From contig NZ_CP056047.1 of assembly GCF_021559775.1 (NCBI RefSeq), positions 2,418,001 to 2,482,000 on the forward strand: DNA of 64,000 bases, read 5' to 3'. The stretch's first letter is position 1; the number at the start of each line of letters is the position of its first letter. The translations under genes were made by a program, and so were the position numbers. The notes under the pieces were generated by a model. That model did no database searches. It worked only from the letters and a program-made list of their open reading frames with translations, and had not been told where the DNA came from. Shown here in pieces: positions 46,293 through 54,797 of the stretch. This DNA is from Gillisella vitis (GTDB lineage Bacteria; Pseudomonadota; Alphaproteobacteria; Rhizobiales; Rhizobiaceae).

Positions 46293-47021
46293 TTAATGCC
46301 GTCCGCCTTCAAGATAGGCAGCACGCACCTGAGGGTCGGCCAACAATTCCCGGCCGGAACCGCTCATCGTCACCAGTCCGTTGACCATGACATAGGCGCG
46401 GTCGGACAGTTTCAGCGCGGCAAACGCATTCTGCTCAACGAGGAACACGGTCAGCCCTTCTTCCTGGTTGAGCTTCTTGATCGCCTCGAAAATCCCCTTG
46501 ACGATCAGGGGCGCCAACCCCAGCGATGGTTCATCCAGCAACAGCAGCTTGGGCCGCGCCATCAGCGCCCGGCCAATGGACAGCATCTGCTGCTCGCCGC
46601 CGGAAAGCGTGCCGCCGCGTTGGGCGTGGCGCTCTTTCAGGCGTGGAAACAGCGTGAAAATCTTCTCGACGTCCTCCTGGAAATATTTGAGATTGTCGAG
46701 ACCGGCACCCATTTGCAGGTTTTCCATCACCGTCATGCGCGGAAAAATCCGCCGCCCTTCCGGTGATTGGGCGATGCGCTGGCGGGCGATCAGATGGGTC
46801 GGCATTTTGGTAATGTCCATGCCATCGAAAATCACCCGACCAGCCCGCGCCTGCGGGCTGCCGCAAATCGTCATCATCAACGTCGACTTGCCAGCACCAT
46901 TGGCGCCGATCAGGCTGACGATCTCGCCTTTTTTAACCTCGACGCTGACACCGCCAAGCGCACGGATATTGCCGTAATAGGTCTCGACGGCCTCAACCTT
47001 CAAAAGAGCTTCAGCAGTCAT
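46293..47021 (-). CDS. livF: Branched-chain amino-acid ABC transporter ATPase LivF
   Basis: ATPase of 242 residues. Walker A 'GANGAGKSTLMMTICG', signature 'GTLSGGEQQMLSIGRALM', Walker B 'LLLLDEPSLGLAPLIV', H-loop 'VFLVEQNAFAAL'. The ATG at 47021 overlaps the livG stop, with ggagg 9 nt upstream; a GTG three bases earlier is also possible. It works with LivG. Confidence 0.95.
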   Translation of the reverse strand: MTAEALLKVEAVETYYGNIRALGGVSVEVKKGEIVSLIGANGAGKSTLMMTICGSPQARAGRVIFDGMDITKMPTHLIARQRIAQSPEGRRIFPRMTVMENLQMGAGLDNLKYFQEDVEKIFTLFPRLKERHAQRGGTLSGGEQQMLSIGRALMARPKLLLLDEPSLGLAPLIVKGIFEAIKKLNQEEGLTVFLVEQNAFAALKLSDRAYVMVNGLVTMSGSGRELLADPQVRAAYLEGGRH

Positions 47022-47896
47022 CACAATTTGCCTCCGGCCACGGCTTCCACATCGGAAATCGCGTCGTCCAGTTCTTCATCCTCGACACCGAGATAGGCCG
47101 CGATGACCCTCGGATCGTTTTTCACGTGGTCAGGCGTGCCATCGGAAATCTTCTGGCCATATTCCAGCACCACGACATGGTCGGAAATTTCCATGACCAC
47201 CGACATATCGTGCTCGATCAGCATGATCGATGTGCCGGTTTCGTCCCTGATACCATTGAGCAACGTGTTGAGCGCCAGCGATTCCCGTGGATTGAGGCCA
47301 GCTGCAGGCTCATCCAGGCAAAGCAATTCCGGTTCCGTACACATTGCCCGGGCGATTTCGAGACGCCGTTGCGCGCCATAGGGCAGATCGCCAGCCGGGT
47401 CGTCGGCCCGCTCAATCAGGTCGGCGCGCTCCAGCCAGAACCTCGCCTTGTCGATCGACAGCGCCGCTGCCTTCTTGTAGGCGGGCAAGCCAAGCAGACC
47501 GAGCACCGTATAGCCGGAGGCCTTCATCAGCGCATTGTGCTGGGCAACCAGCAGGTTTTCCAGCACGGTCAGGCCGGAAAACAGCCGGATATTCTGGAAG
47601 GTTCGGGCCACCTTGGCCTTTTTGGTGATCTCGAAATCCGTCAGGCGTTCCAAAAGGAATTCCTTGCCGGCCTTCTGGCGCAAGGTGACCATGCCCATTG
47701 TCGGCTTGTAGAAGCCGGTAATGCAGTTGAACACCGTGGTCTTGCCCGCTCCGTTCGGGCCGATCAGCGCGGTAATCTCACCGCGCCGGGCTTCAAAAGA
47801 GAAGTCGTTGATGGCCATCAAGCCGCCGAATTTCATCGACAGGTGCTCGACCGTCAGAATTGGGTCATTGTTCATGATTTGCGTCCCGGATGTCAT
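47021..47896 (-). CDS. livG: Branched-chain amino-acid ABC transporter ATPase LivG
   Basis: ATPase of 291 residues. Walker A 'GPNGAGKTTVFNCITGFYKP', signature 'LPYGAQRRLEIARAM', Walker B 'LLCLDEPAAGLNPRES', H-loop 'MLIEHDMSVVM'. The C-terminal tail of about 25 residues is acidic and longer than in E. coli. It begins at the last base of livM. Confidence 0.95.
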   Translation of the reverse strand: MTSGTQIMNNDPILTVEHLSMKFGGLMAINDFSFEARRGEITALIGPNGAGKTTVFNCITGFYKPTMGMVTLRQKAGKEFLLERLTDFEITKKAKVARTFQNIRLFSGLTVLENLLVAQHNALMKASGYTVLGLLGLPAYKKAAALSIDKARFWLERADLIERADDPAGDLPYGAQRRLEIARAMCTEPELLCLDEPAAGLNPRESLALNTLLNGIRDETGTSIMLIEHDMSVVMEISDHVVVLEYGQKISDGTPDHVKNDPRVIAAYLGVEDEELDDAISDVEAVAGGKL

Positions 47897-49287
47897 CAGC
47901 CGTGACCCTCCTTGGTAAAGCTGCCGGAGACAGCCTTGCGTTCCTTCAGGAAGGCCGTCGGCTCTCTGCTGCCGACAAAGCCGCGCGGCTTGAACAGCAT
48001 GACCACAATCATGGCAAGACCGAATAGCAGCATGCGATACAGTTCAGGAGTAAAATCAGGTCCGAACAAGTGCTTCAGGAATTCCATCTCACGCAGCAGT
48101 TCCGTGCCACCAACCATGACGATGGCTGCAACCGCGATACCGGTCAGAGACCCCATGCCACCCAGAACCACGATGGCGAGAATAACCGCCGATTCCAGGA
48201 AGACGAAGCTTTCCGGCGACACGAAACCCTGGCGGGCAGCAAAGAACGACCCGGCAAAACCGCCAAACATCGCGCCGATGGCAAAGGCCGTCAGCTTGGT
48301 CTTCACCGTGTCGATGCCAAGCGACCGGCAGGCGATCTCGTCTTCGCGCAACGCTTCCCAGGCCCGGCCAATCGGCATACGCCGCAGCCGGATCGTCACA
48401 TAGGCGGTGAGCATGCACAGCCCCAGCGCCAGATAGAACAGGAAGATCTTGTAATAGGCCGAGGACATCGGCAGGCCGAAGGTCTTGGCAAAACCATGGG
48501 CCGAGGCATCGAAGGGAATGCCAAACAGTGTCGCCTTGGGAATGCCCGATACGCCGAACGTGCCCTGGGTGACATCCGTCCAGTTGATCAGCACCAACCG
48601 GATGATTTCCCCGAAGGCCAGCGTGACGATGGCGAGGTAATCGCCCCGCAGGCGCAGCACCGGAAAGCCGAGCATGATACCCCAGAAGGCAGCCAGAATG
48701 CCTGATATCGGTAGCAACAGCCAGAAGGACAGGCCGAAATGCTGAGACAGCAGCGCGTATGAATAGGCACCGACCGCGTAGAAGGCGACATAGCCGAGAT
48801 CGAGCAGCCCGGCCAGGCCGACGACGATGTTCAATCCCCAGGCAAGCATGACATAGATCAGGATCTGGATGCCGAAATTATCGACATATTTCAGCGAGCC
48901 CTGCGTGCCGACCAGAAAGAGAATGACCGGCGGATAGAGGATCAGCGCCACAAGCGCGATCTTCAGGAAATGTGTCTTGAACAAAGACGGCCGGGCATCC
49001 GTGGCAGCGGTGGGCTTAGTAGCCGCCCGCGCCTTGCGCGCCGCCGACCAGGGACGCAAGACAGCGACCACGGCAAACCGGCCAACGGCGGCGATCGCCA
49101 CGAAAATAGATAGAAGACCCCAACGCGTATACCAGACCAGGGCATTGTTGATGTCCTGGTCGGTCTTGATGCCGATGAACAGCACGAACAGGCCGAGTGC
49201 CAGCAAGCCCGCGAACACGGCTTCTTTCAATGCCCGCGCCATCAGGCCGGGCTGCGCCTTGACGGTGGAAACGTCGACATTTGCCAT
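47896..49287 (-). CDS. livM: Branched-chain amino-acid ABC transporter permease LivM
   Basis: Inner-membrane permease of 463 residues, with an extra N-terminal part of about 120 residues holding two or three hydrophobic segments before the conserved core. Core signature 'NIVVGLAGLLDLGYVAFYAVGAY' and coupling loop 'IGRAWEALREDEIACRSLGID'. It pairs with LivH and starts 4 bp after its stop. Confidence 0.94.
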   Translation of the reverse strand: MANVDVSTVKAQPGLMARALKEAVFAGLLALGLFVLFIGIKTDQDINNALVWYTRWGLLSIFVAIAAVGRFAVVAVLRPWSAARKARAATKPTAATDARPSLFKTHFLKIALVALILYPPVILFLVGTQGSLKYVDNFGIQILIYVMLAWGLNIVVGLAGLLDLGYVAFYAVGAYSYALLSQHFGLSFWLLLPISGILAAFWGIMLGFPVLRLRGDYLAIVTLAFGEIIRLVLINWTDVTQGTFGVSGIPKATLFGIPFDASAHGFAKTFGLPMSSAYYKIFLFYLALGLCMLTAYVTIRLRRMPIGRAWEALREDEIACRSLGIDTVKTKLTAFAIGAMFGGFAGSFFAARQGFVSPESFVFLESAVILAIVVLGGMGSLTGIAVAAIVMVGGTELLREMEFLKHLFGPDFTPELYRMLLFGLAMIVVMLFKPRGFVGSREPTAFLKERKAVSGSFTKEGHG

Positions 49288-49291
49288 GATC

Positions 49292-50194
49292 TCAGACCTT
49301 CTCGACTTCGGGACGGCCCAGGATGCCGGTCGGTTTGAAAATCAGCACGAAAGCCAGGATGCCGAACGTGGCGACATCCTTGTAGGCGATGGTGAAATAG
49401 GCCGACCACAGGGATTCGATCAGACCAATCAGCAAGCCACCGAGAACAGCGCCCGGCAAAGAGCCGATGCCGCCCAGAACCGCCGCGGTAAAGGCCTTGA
49501 CGCCGGGAATGAAGCCATCGGTAAAAGAGGCAACCCCGTAATACATCAGATACATGGTACCAGCCACCGCCGCCAGCGCCGCTCCCATCACGAAGGTGAC
49601 GGAAATGGTCCGGTCGACATCGACACCCAAAAGGGCCGCCATCTTGCGGTCCTGCTCGGTGGCGCGCTGAGCACGGCCAAGCGGCGTCTTGTTGACAATA
49701 TACCAGAAGGCCGCCAGCAGCACCGCCGTTACCGCAACGATGATCATCTGCTTCAACGACACCGTGATGGCGCCGAAATGATAGACGTCATTGACCAGCG
49801 CCGGAATTGGCTTGTTGCGGGGGCCTTGCGCGACCTGAATGAAGTTGGACAGCGCGATCGACATGCCGATCGCCGTAATCAGCGGCGCCAGCCGGAAGGA
49901 CCCGCGCAAGGGCCGATAGGCGACCCGCTCGATGGTCCAGTTCCACAAACCGGTCATCAACATTGATACAACCAACATGATCAGCAGCGCCAAAGCCACT
50001 GGAATGCCTGCAAAAAATGTCGTGAGAAGCAAAAAAACGATCAAGGCGGCAAAACCGCCGAGCATGAAGATATCGCCATGGGCAAAGTTGATCATGCCGA
50101 CGATCCCGTAGACCATCGTATAACCAATCGCCACCAGGCCATAAATCGAGCCAAGCGTCAGCCCGTTGATAAGCTGCTGGATGAAATAATCCAT
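49292..50194 (-). CDS. livH: Branched-chain amino-acid ABC transporter permease LivH
   Basis: Inner-membrane permease of 300 residues with about eight hydrophobic segments. Signatures: 'GLVAIGYTMVYGIVGMINFAHG' (in part) near the N-terminus and 'AAVLGGIGSLPGAVLGGLLIGL' late. It is the first gene of livHMGF. The 262-bp region upstream, toward the TetR gene, shows no clear operator. Confidence 0.94.
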   Translation of the reverse strand: MDYFIQQLINGLTLGSIYGLVAIGYTMVYGIVGMINFAHGDIFMLGGFAALIVFLLLTTFFAGIPVALALLIMLVVSMLMTGLWNWTIERVAYRPLRGSFRLAPLITAIGMSIALSNFIQVAQGPRNKPIPALVNDVYHFGAITVSLKQMIIVAVTAVLLAAFWYIVNKTPLGRAQRATEQDRKMAALLGVDVDRTISVTFVMGAALAAVAGTMYLMYYGVASFTDGFIPGVKAFTAAVLGGIGSLPGAVLGGLLIGLIESLWSAYFTIAYKDVATFGILAFVLIFKPTGILGRPEVEKV

Positions 50195-50456
50195 ACATTA
50201 TCCCCCGGATGCCGATCAAACGCAGCATCCATATGTTGTCCCATTCGGGTTCTTCGTGTTGGAGGGATTTGATATCGGTTTCGACAAAAATGTGAAGCCT
50301 AAAAGCTTTGCAGCGCGTATTTTTCTGTCAATTGCTCAAGATATCGGCAGTTTTTGCACAAATTCAGCATTAAACCTGGAATTGCGCTCAAAAAGCGCGC
50401 AGATGACTCTGGACCAACTTGCCGAATGAAAAAAACGCGGATGGTTTCGTCGTTTT

Positions 50457-51083
50457 TTACGAAGGCATCAGCAGCCGCAGCGCTAGGTCCACACGCATGC
50501 GGATCTCGCTGTCAAGATCCTCTGCCTGCTTGCCGAACATCAGAACCTTCGTCTGCAACGGCCCCAGAACCGCCCCGACAAAGATGTCGGCAATATCGCG
50601 GCGATCAACCGCCTCGCATGCGCTGCCCGCGACGTGGAAATCTAGCTCCTGCGCCAGAAAGGCTCGAAAATTCTCGACACAATCCTCGTAAAACTGCCGG
50701 GTCAGGCCGGGATGCTTGCCCGCTTCGGCAATGATCAGCCGGGTCACCAGAATCTGGCGTGGCGACAAGACGAACCGCGCCAAAGCCTCGAGCGCCAGTC
50801 GCACTCTCTCACGCGGGTCCGCCGTTTGCCCACGCTGGCCGCCGATTTCGATCTGCAACTGATCATGAGACTGGATCAGCGCCGTGAACAAGCAGCGCTT
50901 ATCGGGAAAGAACCGGTAGACGGTCTTTTTCGCCATGCCAGCCAGACGCGCCACCTCCTCCATGGTCGCATCGCCAAAGCCCATAGTGTCAAACACCACT
51001 TCGGCAGCCTTGAGAATACGCTCACGCCGCTCCTCATCCGGCATGACCGGCAGGCGCATGACCATTCGCTGCTGTTCGGACAT
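50457..51083 (-). CDS. TetR/AcrR-family transcriptional regulator
   Basis: Repressor of 208 residues. The N-terminal helix-turn-helix is 'ILKAAEVVFDTMGFGDATMEEV' with 'RLAGMAKKTVYRFFPDKRCLF'; the C-terminal ligand domain is all-helical. The ATG at 51083 is used; an ATG four codons earlier is possible. Two 18-bp palindromes just upstream look like its operators. It is divergent from the MFS exporter at 51401, its likely target. Confidence 0.88.
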   Translation of the reverse strand: MSEQQRMVMRLPVMPDEERRERILKAAEVVFDTMGFGDATMEEVARLAGMAKKTVYRFFPDKRCLFTALIQSHDQLQIEIGGQRGQTADPRERVRLALEALARFVLSPRQILVTRLIIAEAGKHPGLTRQFYEDCVENFRAFLAQELDFHVAGSACEAVDRRDIADIFVGAVLGPLQTKVLMFGKQAEDLDSEIRMRVDLALRLLMPS

Positions 51084-51113
51084 CGGTCTTCTCACACTTT
51101 CGACTTGACAAAC

Positions 51114-51131
51114 GGAAACGAAAGCGTTTCC
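51114..51131. promoter_or_regulatory. TetR operator 1 (GGAAACG-N4-CGTTTCC)
   Basis: An 18-bp palindrome with 7-bp perfect arms, 30 bp upstream of the TetR gene start. The same arms recur in operator 2, with centres 30 bp apart (about three helical turns). Confidence 0.75.
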
Positions 51132-51143
51132 TGATCGTCGGGA

Positions 51144-51161
51144 GGAAACGACAACGTTTCC
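51144..51161. promoter_or_regulatory. TetR operator 2 (GGAAACG-N4-CGTTTCC)
   Basis: A second 18-bp palindrome with arms identical to operator 1 and a different 4-bp centre (ACAA instead of AAAG). This conservation of arms only is what a bound dimer would select. Confidence 0.75.
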
Positions 51162-51259
51162 ATGCTTACCGCATAATTAATCCTTCCGAAATGGTAAAAG
51201 ATCAATTCTGCGGGATTCAAACATCTAGACGACTGCGCAAACAACGGACCAAAGGCGAG

Positions 51260-51312
51260 CTGCTGCATGATTTTCTGAACCGCGACGGTTCAGGGTAAAA
51301 ATCATGCAGCAG
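51260..51312. repeat. Long palindrome upstream of the MFS gene (REP-like)
   Basis: CTGCTGCATGATTTT (51260-51274) pairs with its exact complement at 51298-51312. Inside, CTGAACCG (51275-51282) pairs with CGGTTCAG (51286-51293), leaving a 4-nt bulge. The total stem is 23 bp. A related palindrome lies at 52658-52705, on the other side of the MFS gene. Confidence 0.75.
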
Positions 51313-51400
51313 CGCAAATGCGTCAAGGGAAATGCATGGTGCTTCATGTGCAGCGCGGCAAAGATGTATGGCGGGCATGGTCAGATTCAGGAATTTGAAA

Positions 51401-52606
51401 ATGAACCGAAAAACCCTCTTCCTAGCCATCTCGATCGGCATGATCTGTGCCATCGGGCCGCTCGCAACAGATATGTATCTGGGCGCCATGCCGCTGATGG
51501 CCACGAGCTTATCGACCACAGCCGCGACGATCCAGCTGTCCGTCATGACGTTCTTTTCCGGCTTCACCATCGGGCAAATGTTCTACGGACCGATTTCCGA
51601 CAGGACCGGCCGTAAGCCGATAATTTATGTGGCATTGGCGATCTTCTGCCTGTCCTCCTTCGGCTGCCTGACCGCATCGACCGGCGAGCAATTGCTGGTA
51701 TGGCGCTTCATGCAGGGCGTAGGCGGCTCGATTGGCATGGTCATCGGAACAGCCATCATCCGCGACACGCATACCGGCCCGGCAGCCACAAAGCTGATGT
51801 CCATGGTGATGCTGGTCATCGGCGTTGCCCCGATCCTCGCACCCTTTGCCGGCAGTCTCATTCTGAAAATAGCCAATTGGCAGATGATTTTCGTATTGCT
51901 CGGCTGCTATGCGGCGCTGTGCTTCGTGGTCGTCGCGCTCTGGCTTCCCGAAACCCGGTTGCCGGCCGACCGCGCTTCCAGTAAGCCCAGCCGCGCCCTC
52001 ATCACCTATGGCGGCTTGCTGATCAGCCGCAATTTCATCCCCTATGCGGGCACCATGGCGCTCGTCCAGGGCGGATTCTTCGCCTATATCGCCGGGTCGT
52101 CTTTCATGCTGATGACGGTCTACGGGCTTTCGGCCATCAGTTACTCGATTATCTTCAGCACCAACGCAATCGGCCTTGGTATCGGCACGCAGATCTGCAA
52201 CCGGTTTGCCACACGGTTCGGTGTCAAGGCCGCAGTACGCGGCTCCGTGCTGCTCTATACGGTTATCGCCCTGATACTGGTCGCCACCCAGCTGACCGGC
52301 ACCGATAGCCTGACGGTCACCTGCATCCTGATGTTTATTCTCGTCATGTCCATCGGCGGCATCATGCCGGGTTGCAACGTGCTGGCAATGGAAGCCCACG
52401 GCTCCATTGCCGGGACCGCCGCCGCCCTGGCGGGCGGCCTTTCCTTTGGCGCAGGCGCCCTGTCCAGCTTTGTCCTCGGGCTGTTGGAAAACGGCACCGC
52501 CCTGCCTCTGGTCTGCGTCATGGCCGGTTGCGGTATCCTGGCCGTACTTGTCACCCAGGTATTTTTCGAGGACCGGCAAGAGACAACAGTTCCCGAAAAA
52601 GCCTGA
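51401..52606 (+). CDS. Bcr/CflA-family MFS drug exporter
   Basis: Exporter of 401 residues with 12 hydrophobic segments. The N-terminal 'IGPLATDMYLGAMPLMATSL' and loop 2-3 'GPISDRTGRKPI' (motif A) identify the Bcr/CflA group. The ATG at 51401 has agga upstream; a frame open from 51332 adds 23 residues that begin inside non-coding repeat sequence. Regulation by the divergent TetR protein is probable. Confidence 0.88.
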   Translation: MNRKTLFLAISIGMICAIGPLATDMYLGAMPLMATSLSTTAATIQLSVMTFFSGFTIGQMFYGPISDRTGRKPIIYVALAIFCLSSFGCLTASTGEQLLVWRFMQGVGGSIGMVIGTAIIRDTHTGPAATKLMSMVMLVIGVAPILAPFAGSLILKIANWQMIFVLLGCYAALCFVVVALWLPETRLPADRASSKPSRALITYGGLLISRNFIPYAGTMALVQGGFFAYIAGSSFMLMTVYGLSAISYSIIFSTNAIGLGIGTQICNRFATRFGVKAAVRGSVLLYTVIALILVATQLTGTDSLTVTCILMFILVMSIGGIMPGCNVLAMEAHGSIAGTAAALAGGLSFGAGALSSFVLGLLENGTALPLVCVMAGCGILAVLVTQVFFEDRQETTVPEKA

Positions 52607-52657
52607 CGAGGATCGGGAGTCCTGCTCGAATACCGGCGCGGTAACTCCTTACATCTG

Positions 52658-52705
52658 CTGCATAATTCTCGGCTTAAGCCGATTCCGATTTAAGGAATCA
52701 TGCAG
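52658..52705. repeat. REP-like palindrome downstream of the MFS gene
   Basis: CTGCATAATT (52658-52667) pairs with AATCATGCAG (52696-52705) with one mismatch. Inside is a perfect 14-bp palindrome, TCGGCTTAAGCCGA (52669-52682). The outer arms match those at 51260-51312. Confidence 0.65.
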
Positions 52706-52714
52706 TAAAACGAG

Positions 52715-52738
52715 AGGGCAAGCATTGCCGCTTGCCCT
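52715..52738 (+). terminator. Probable terminator of the MFS gene
   Basis: AGGGCAAGC (52715-52723) and GCTTGCCCT (52730-52738) with a 6-nt loop. The T run is weak (ttgac). Confidence 0.5.
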
Positions 52739-53114
52739 TGACAGCTCTGCTTTATTCAATCCTATTACAAGCTAAAATGCCGCGCGCATTCATAGCGATG
52801 CTGCCCGCTTTTTACGGTATCGATCACAGGGTTCTGTGGAAAGAAATACGAGGCGTCCATTGAAAACGACTGTTCGTATTTAACTTTCGAATGCCTCAAG
52901 CCACTGATAAGTTTGAGATATTTTACATTGATCAAATCCGGGAATGCGGTCCACATTGAAGATGCCTTCCTAAGAAATGGCAATAAAAGGCACTTTCATT
53001 CATCGATTCAATCGTTATAAACTAAACTTAAGCAGGCAGACGGCAGAAAAATATGGCCATCGTTTCGAGGGGAAACGCCGAAAGATGATAGCAGCGCATG
53101 ACACGAGGACAATC

Positions 53115-53714
53115 GTGACGTCACAGCAAAACATCGTCGTCCAGCAATTGCAGGTTCGCCGGGAGGCGCGCGCTATCATCAAACGCCAGCATCCCCGGGT
53201 GATCTGGCTGACGGGGCTTTCGGGTTCGGGAAAATCCACTGTGGCCAACGCCCTGGAAAGCCAACTGCACGGTCAAGGATACCACACCTATATTCTCGAC
53301 GGCGACAATGTCCGCCACGGATTGAACCGCGATCTGGGCTTTTCCGATGCCGACAGGGTGGAAAATATCCGCCGTGTAGCAGAAGTCGCCAAGCTGATGG
53401 CGGATGCAGGCCTGATCGTGATCGTCTCATTCATCTCCCCCTTTCAGGCCGACCGCGACATGGCCCGCGCCTTGATGGCAGACGGTGAATTCATCGAAGT
53501 TTTCATCGATACGCCCTTGCAGGAATGCATGCGGCGCGATCCGAAAGGCCTTTATCGCCGGGCGCTGATGGGAGAGATCAAGCAGTTTACCGGGGTCAGC
53601 TCCAGTTACGAGGCGCCACAACATCCGGATATTCATTTGAAGACCACGCAGGCCACTCCAACGGAAATGGCCAACCAGGTGATTGGTTATCTCACCGAAA
53701 TCGCACCTGCCTGA
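53115..53714 (+). CDS. cysC: Adenylyl-sulfate (APS) kinase
   Basis: Makes PAPS from APS and ATP; 199 residues, the size of E. coli CysC. P-loop '[17 protein letters not shown]', APS-site '[20 protein letters not shown]', '[15 protein letters not shown]', and '[20 protein letters not shown]'. The GTG at 53115 has gagga closely upstream and gives the usual length; ATG 53085 in the same frame is possible. No cysD or cysN is nearby, so PAPS here may serve polysaccharide or lipid sulfation; cysQ follows. Confidence 0.88.
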   Translation: MTSQQNIVVQQLQVRREARAIIKRQHPRVIWLTGLSGSGKSTVANALESQLHGQGYHTYILDGDNVRHGLNRDLGFSDADRVENIRRVAEVAKLMADAGLIVIVSFISPFQADRDMARALMADGEFIEVFIDTPLQECMRRDPKGLYRRALMGEIKQFTGVSSSYEAPQHPDIHLKTTQATPTEMANQVIGYLTEIAPA

Positions 53715-53787
53715 TAGAAAACATGGACAAATAGAGTGGAAAAATTGAACACGTATCGTGTAGCCTGCGTTTTTTGAGGAACATGAC

Positions 53788-54570
53788 GTGATTGATTTGT
53801 TTGAAAAGGCGGCAATAGCCGCTGGGCGCGATATTATGGACGTGTTCCACAATGGCCCAACGGTGCGAACCAAAAGCGATGCCTCTCCGGTGACCGAGGC
53901 CGATGAGCGGGCCGAAGCGATCATTCTTGCCGCCCTGGCTGCCCAGTTTCCCGCCATTCCCGTTGTGGCCGAGGAAGCCGTTGCCGCTGGCAATATTCCC
54001 CAGACTAGGGACCAGCCCTTCATTCTGGTCGATCCGCTTGACGGCACCAAGGAATTCATTCGCAAAAGCTCCGACTTCACGGTCAATATCGCGCTGATCG
54101 AGGCCGGTGTACCTGTCATGGGCATCGTCTATGCTCCGGCGCGCGGCCAAGCCTATATTGGCGACCGTAGTGGTGCGCTCAAGATCGAGATCGATGCCAA
54201 TTTCCAACCGGTTTCGCGACAGTCCATCACGGTCCGCACTCCTTCGGGCACGTTGATTGCAGTGGCCAGCCGCTCGCATAGCGGCCCGGAAACCGAAGAA
54301 TTCCTGGTAAACCACGCCATAACCGATACCCGTTCCGTCGGTTCCTCGCTAAAATTCTGCCTGGTGGCGGAAGGTGCGGCCGATGTCTATCCACGCTTCG
54401 GCCGAACGATGGAATGGGATACAGCCGCAGGCGACGCCGTGCTGCGGGCCGCGGGTGGCATGACAGTCGGACCAGACGGTGCGCCGCTGCTCTACGGCAA
54501 ACGCGATCAGCCCGATGATAGCGACTTCGCCAATCCCTCCTTCATCGCCTGGGGTGACAGACAGGCCTGA
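53788..54570 (+). CDS. cysQ: 3'(2'),5'-bisphosphate nucleotidase CysQ
   Basis: Inositol-monophosphatase-fold enzyme of 260 residues that removes 3'-phosphoadenosine 5'-phosphate, the by-product of PAPS use. Metal-site motifs: 'SPVTEADERAE', 'VAEEAVAAG', 'LVDPLDGTKEFI' and 'EWDTAAGDAVLRAAGG'. The GTG start has gagga 7 nt upstream. It pairs functionally with cysC, 73 bp away. Confidence 0.92.
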   Translation: MIDLFEKAAIAAGRDIMDVFHNGPTVRTKSDASPVTEADERAEAIILAALAAQFPAIPVVAEEAVAAGNIPQTRDQPFILVDPLDGTKEFIRKSSDFTVNIALIEAGVPVMGIVYAPARGQAYIGDRSGALKIEIDANFQPVSRQSITVRTPSGTLIAVASRSHSGPETEEFLVNHAITDTRSVGSSLKFCLVAEGAADVYPRFGRTMEWDTAAGDAVLRAAGGMTVGPDGAPLLYGKRDQPDDSDFANPSFIAWGDRQA

Positions 54571-54681
54571 GCCTTCAGCATTCCCCGGTGAACGCGAAAC
54601 CGGGAATTGCCTGAAAAATCATATCTCTCCTGCCGGTCTTATCCACGGTCAAACGGTCGCGCCGATAATGGCGCGAGCCCT

Positions 54682-54721
54682 GGAGCCTGGCCTACCGATT
54701 CCATCGGCTCAGCTAGGCTCC
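54682..54721. terminator. Hairpin between cysQ and the DUF2793 gene
   Basis: GGAGCCT (54682-54688) pairs with AGGCTCC (54715-54721); inside, CCGAT faces ATCGG. The T run is short (attttg). It is a possible terminator for cysQ. Confidence 0.4.
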
Positions 54722-54797
54722 GGATTTTGACAGGATGCGATCTCCGGCCCGGTCTTACGTGCCAACCGGATATTGCTCCATATCGATGGAGATGACC

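Larger units (their letters stand above)
52607..53114. other. Intergenic region between the MFS gene and cysC
   Basis: About 510 bp without a convincing gene. It holds a REP-like palindrome (52658-52705), a terminator-like hairpin (52715-52738) and, at about 52880-52930, a stretch resembling one arm of the dispersed palindromic repeat (ttgagatattt). An AT-rich frame in phase with cysC starts at 52977 but lacks family character. Confidence 0.5.

Noticed and set aside
51509..52579. 356-codon open frame opposite the MFS gene
   Set aside because: Shadow; the plus strand has 12 membrane helices and motif A.
51260..52705. Insertion sequence carrying the MFS gene
   Set aside because: The flanking palindromes differ internally, no transposase is present and no target duplication could be seen.
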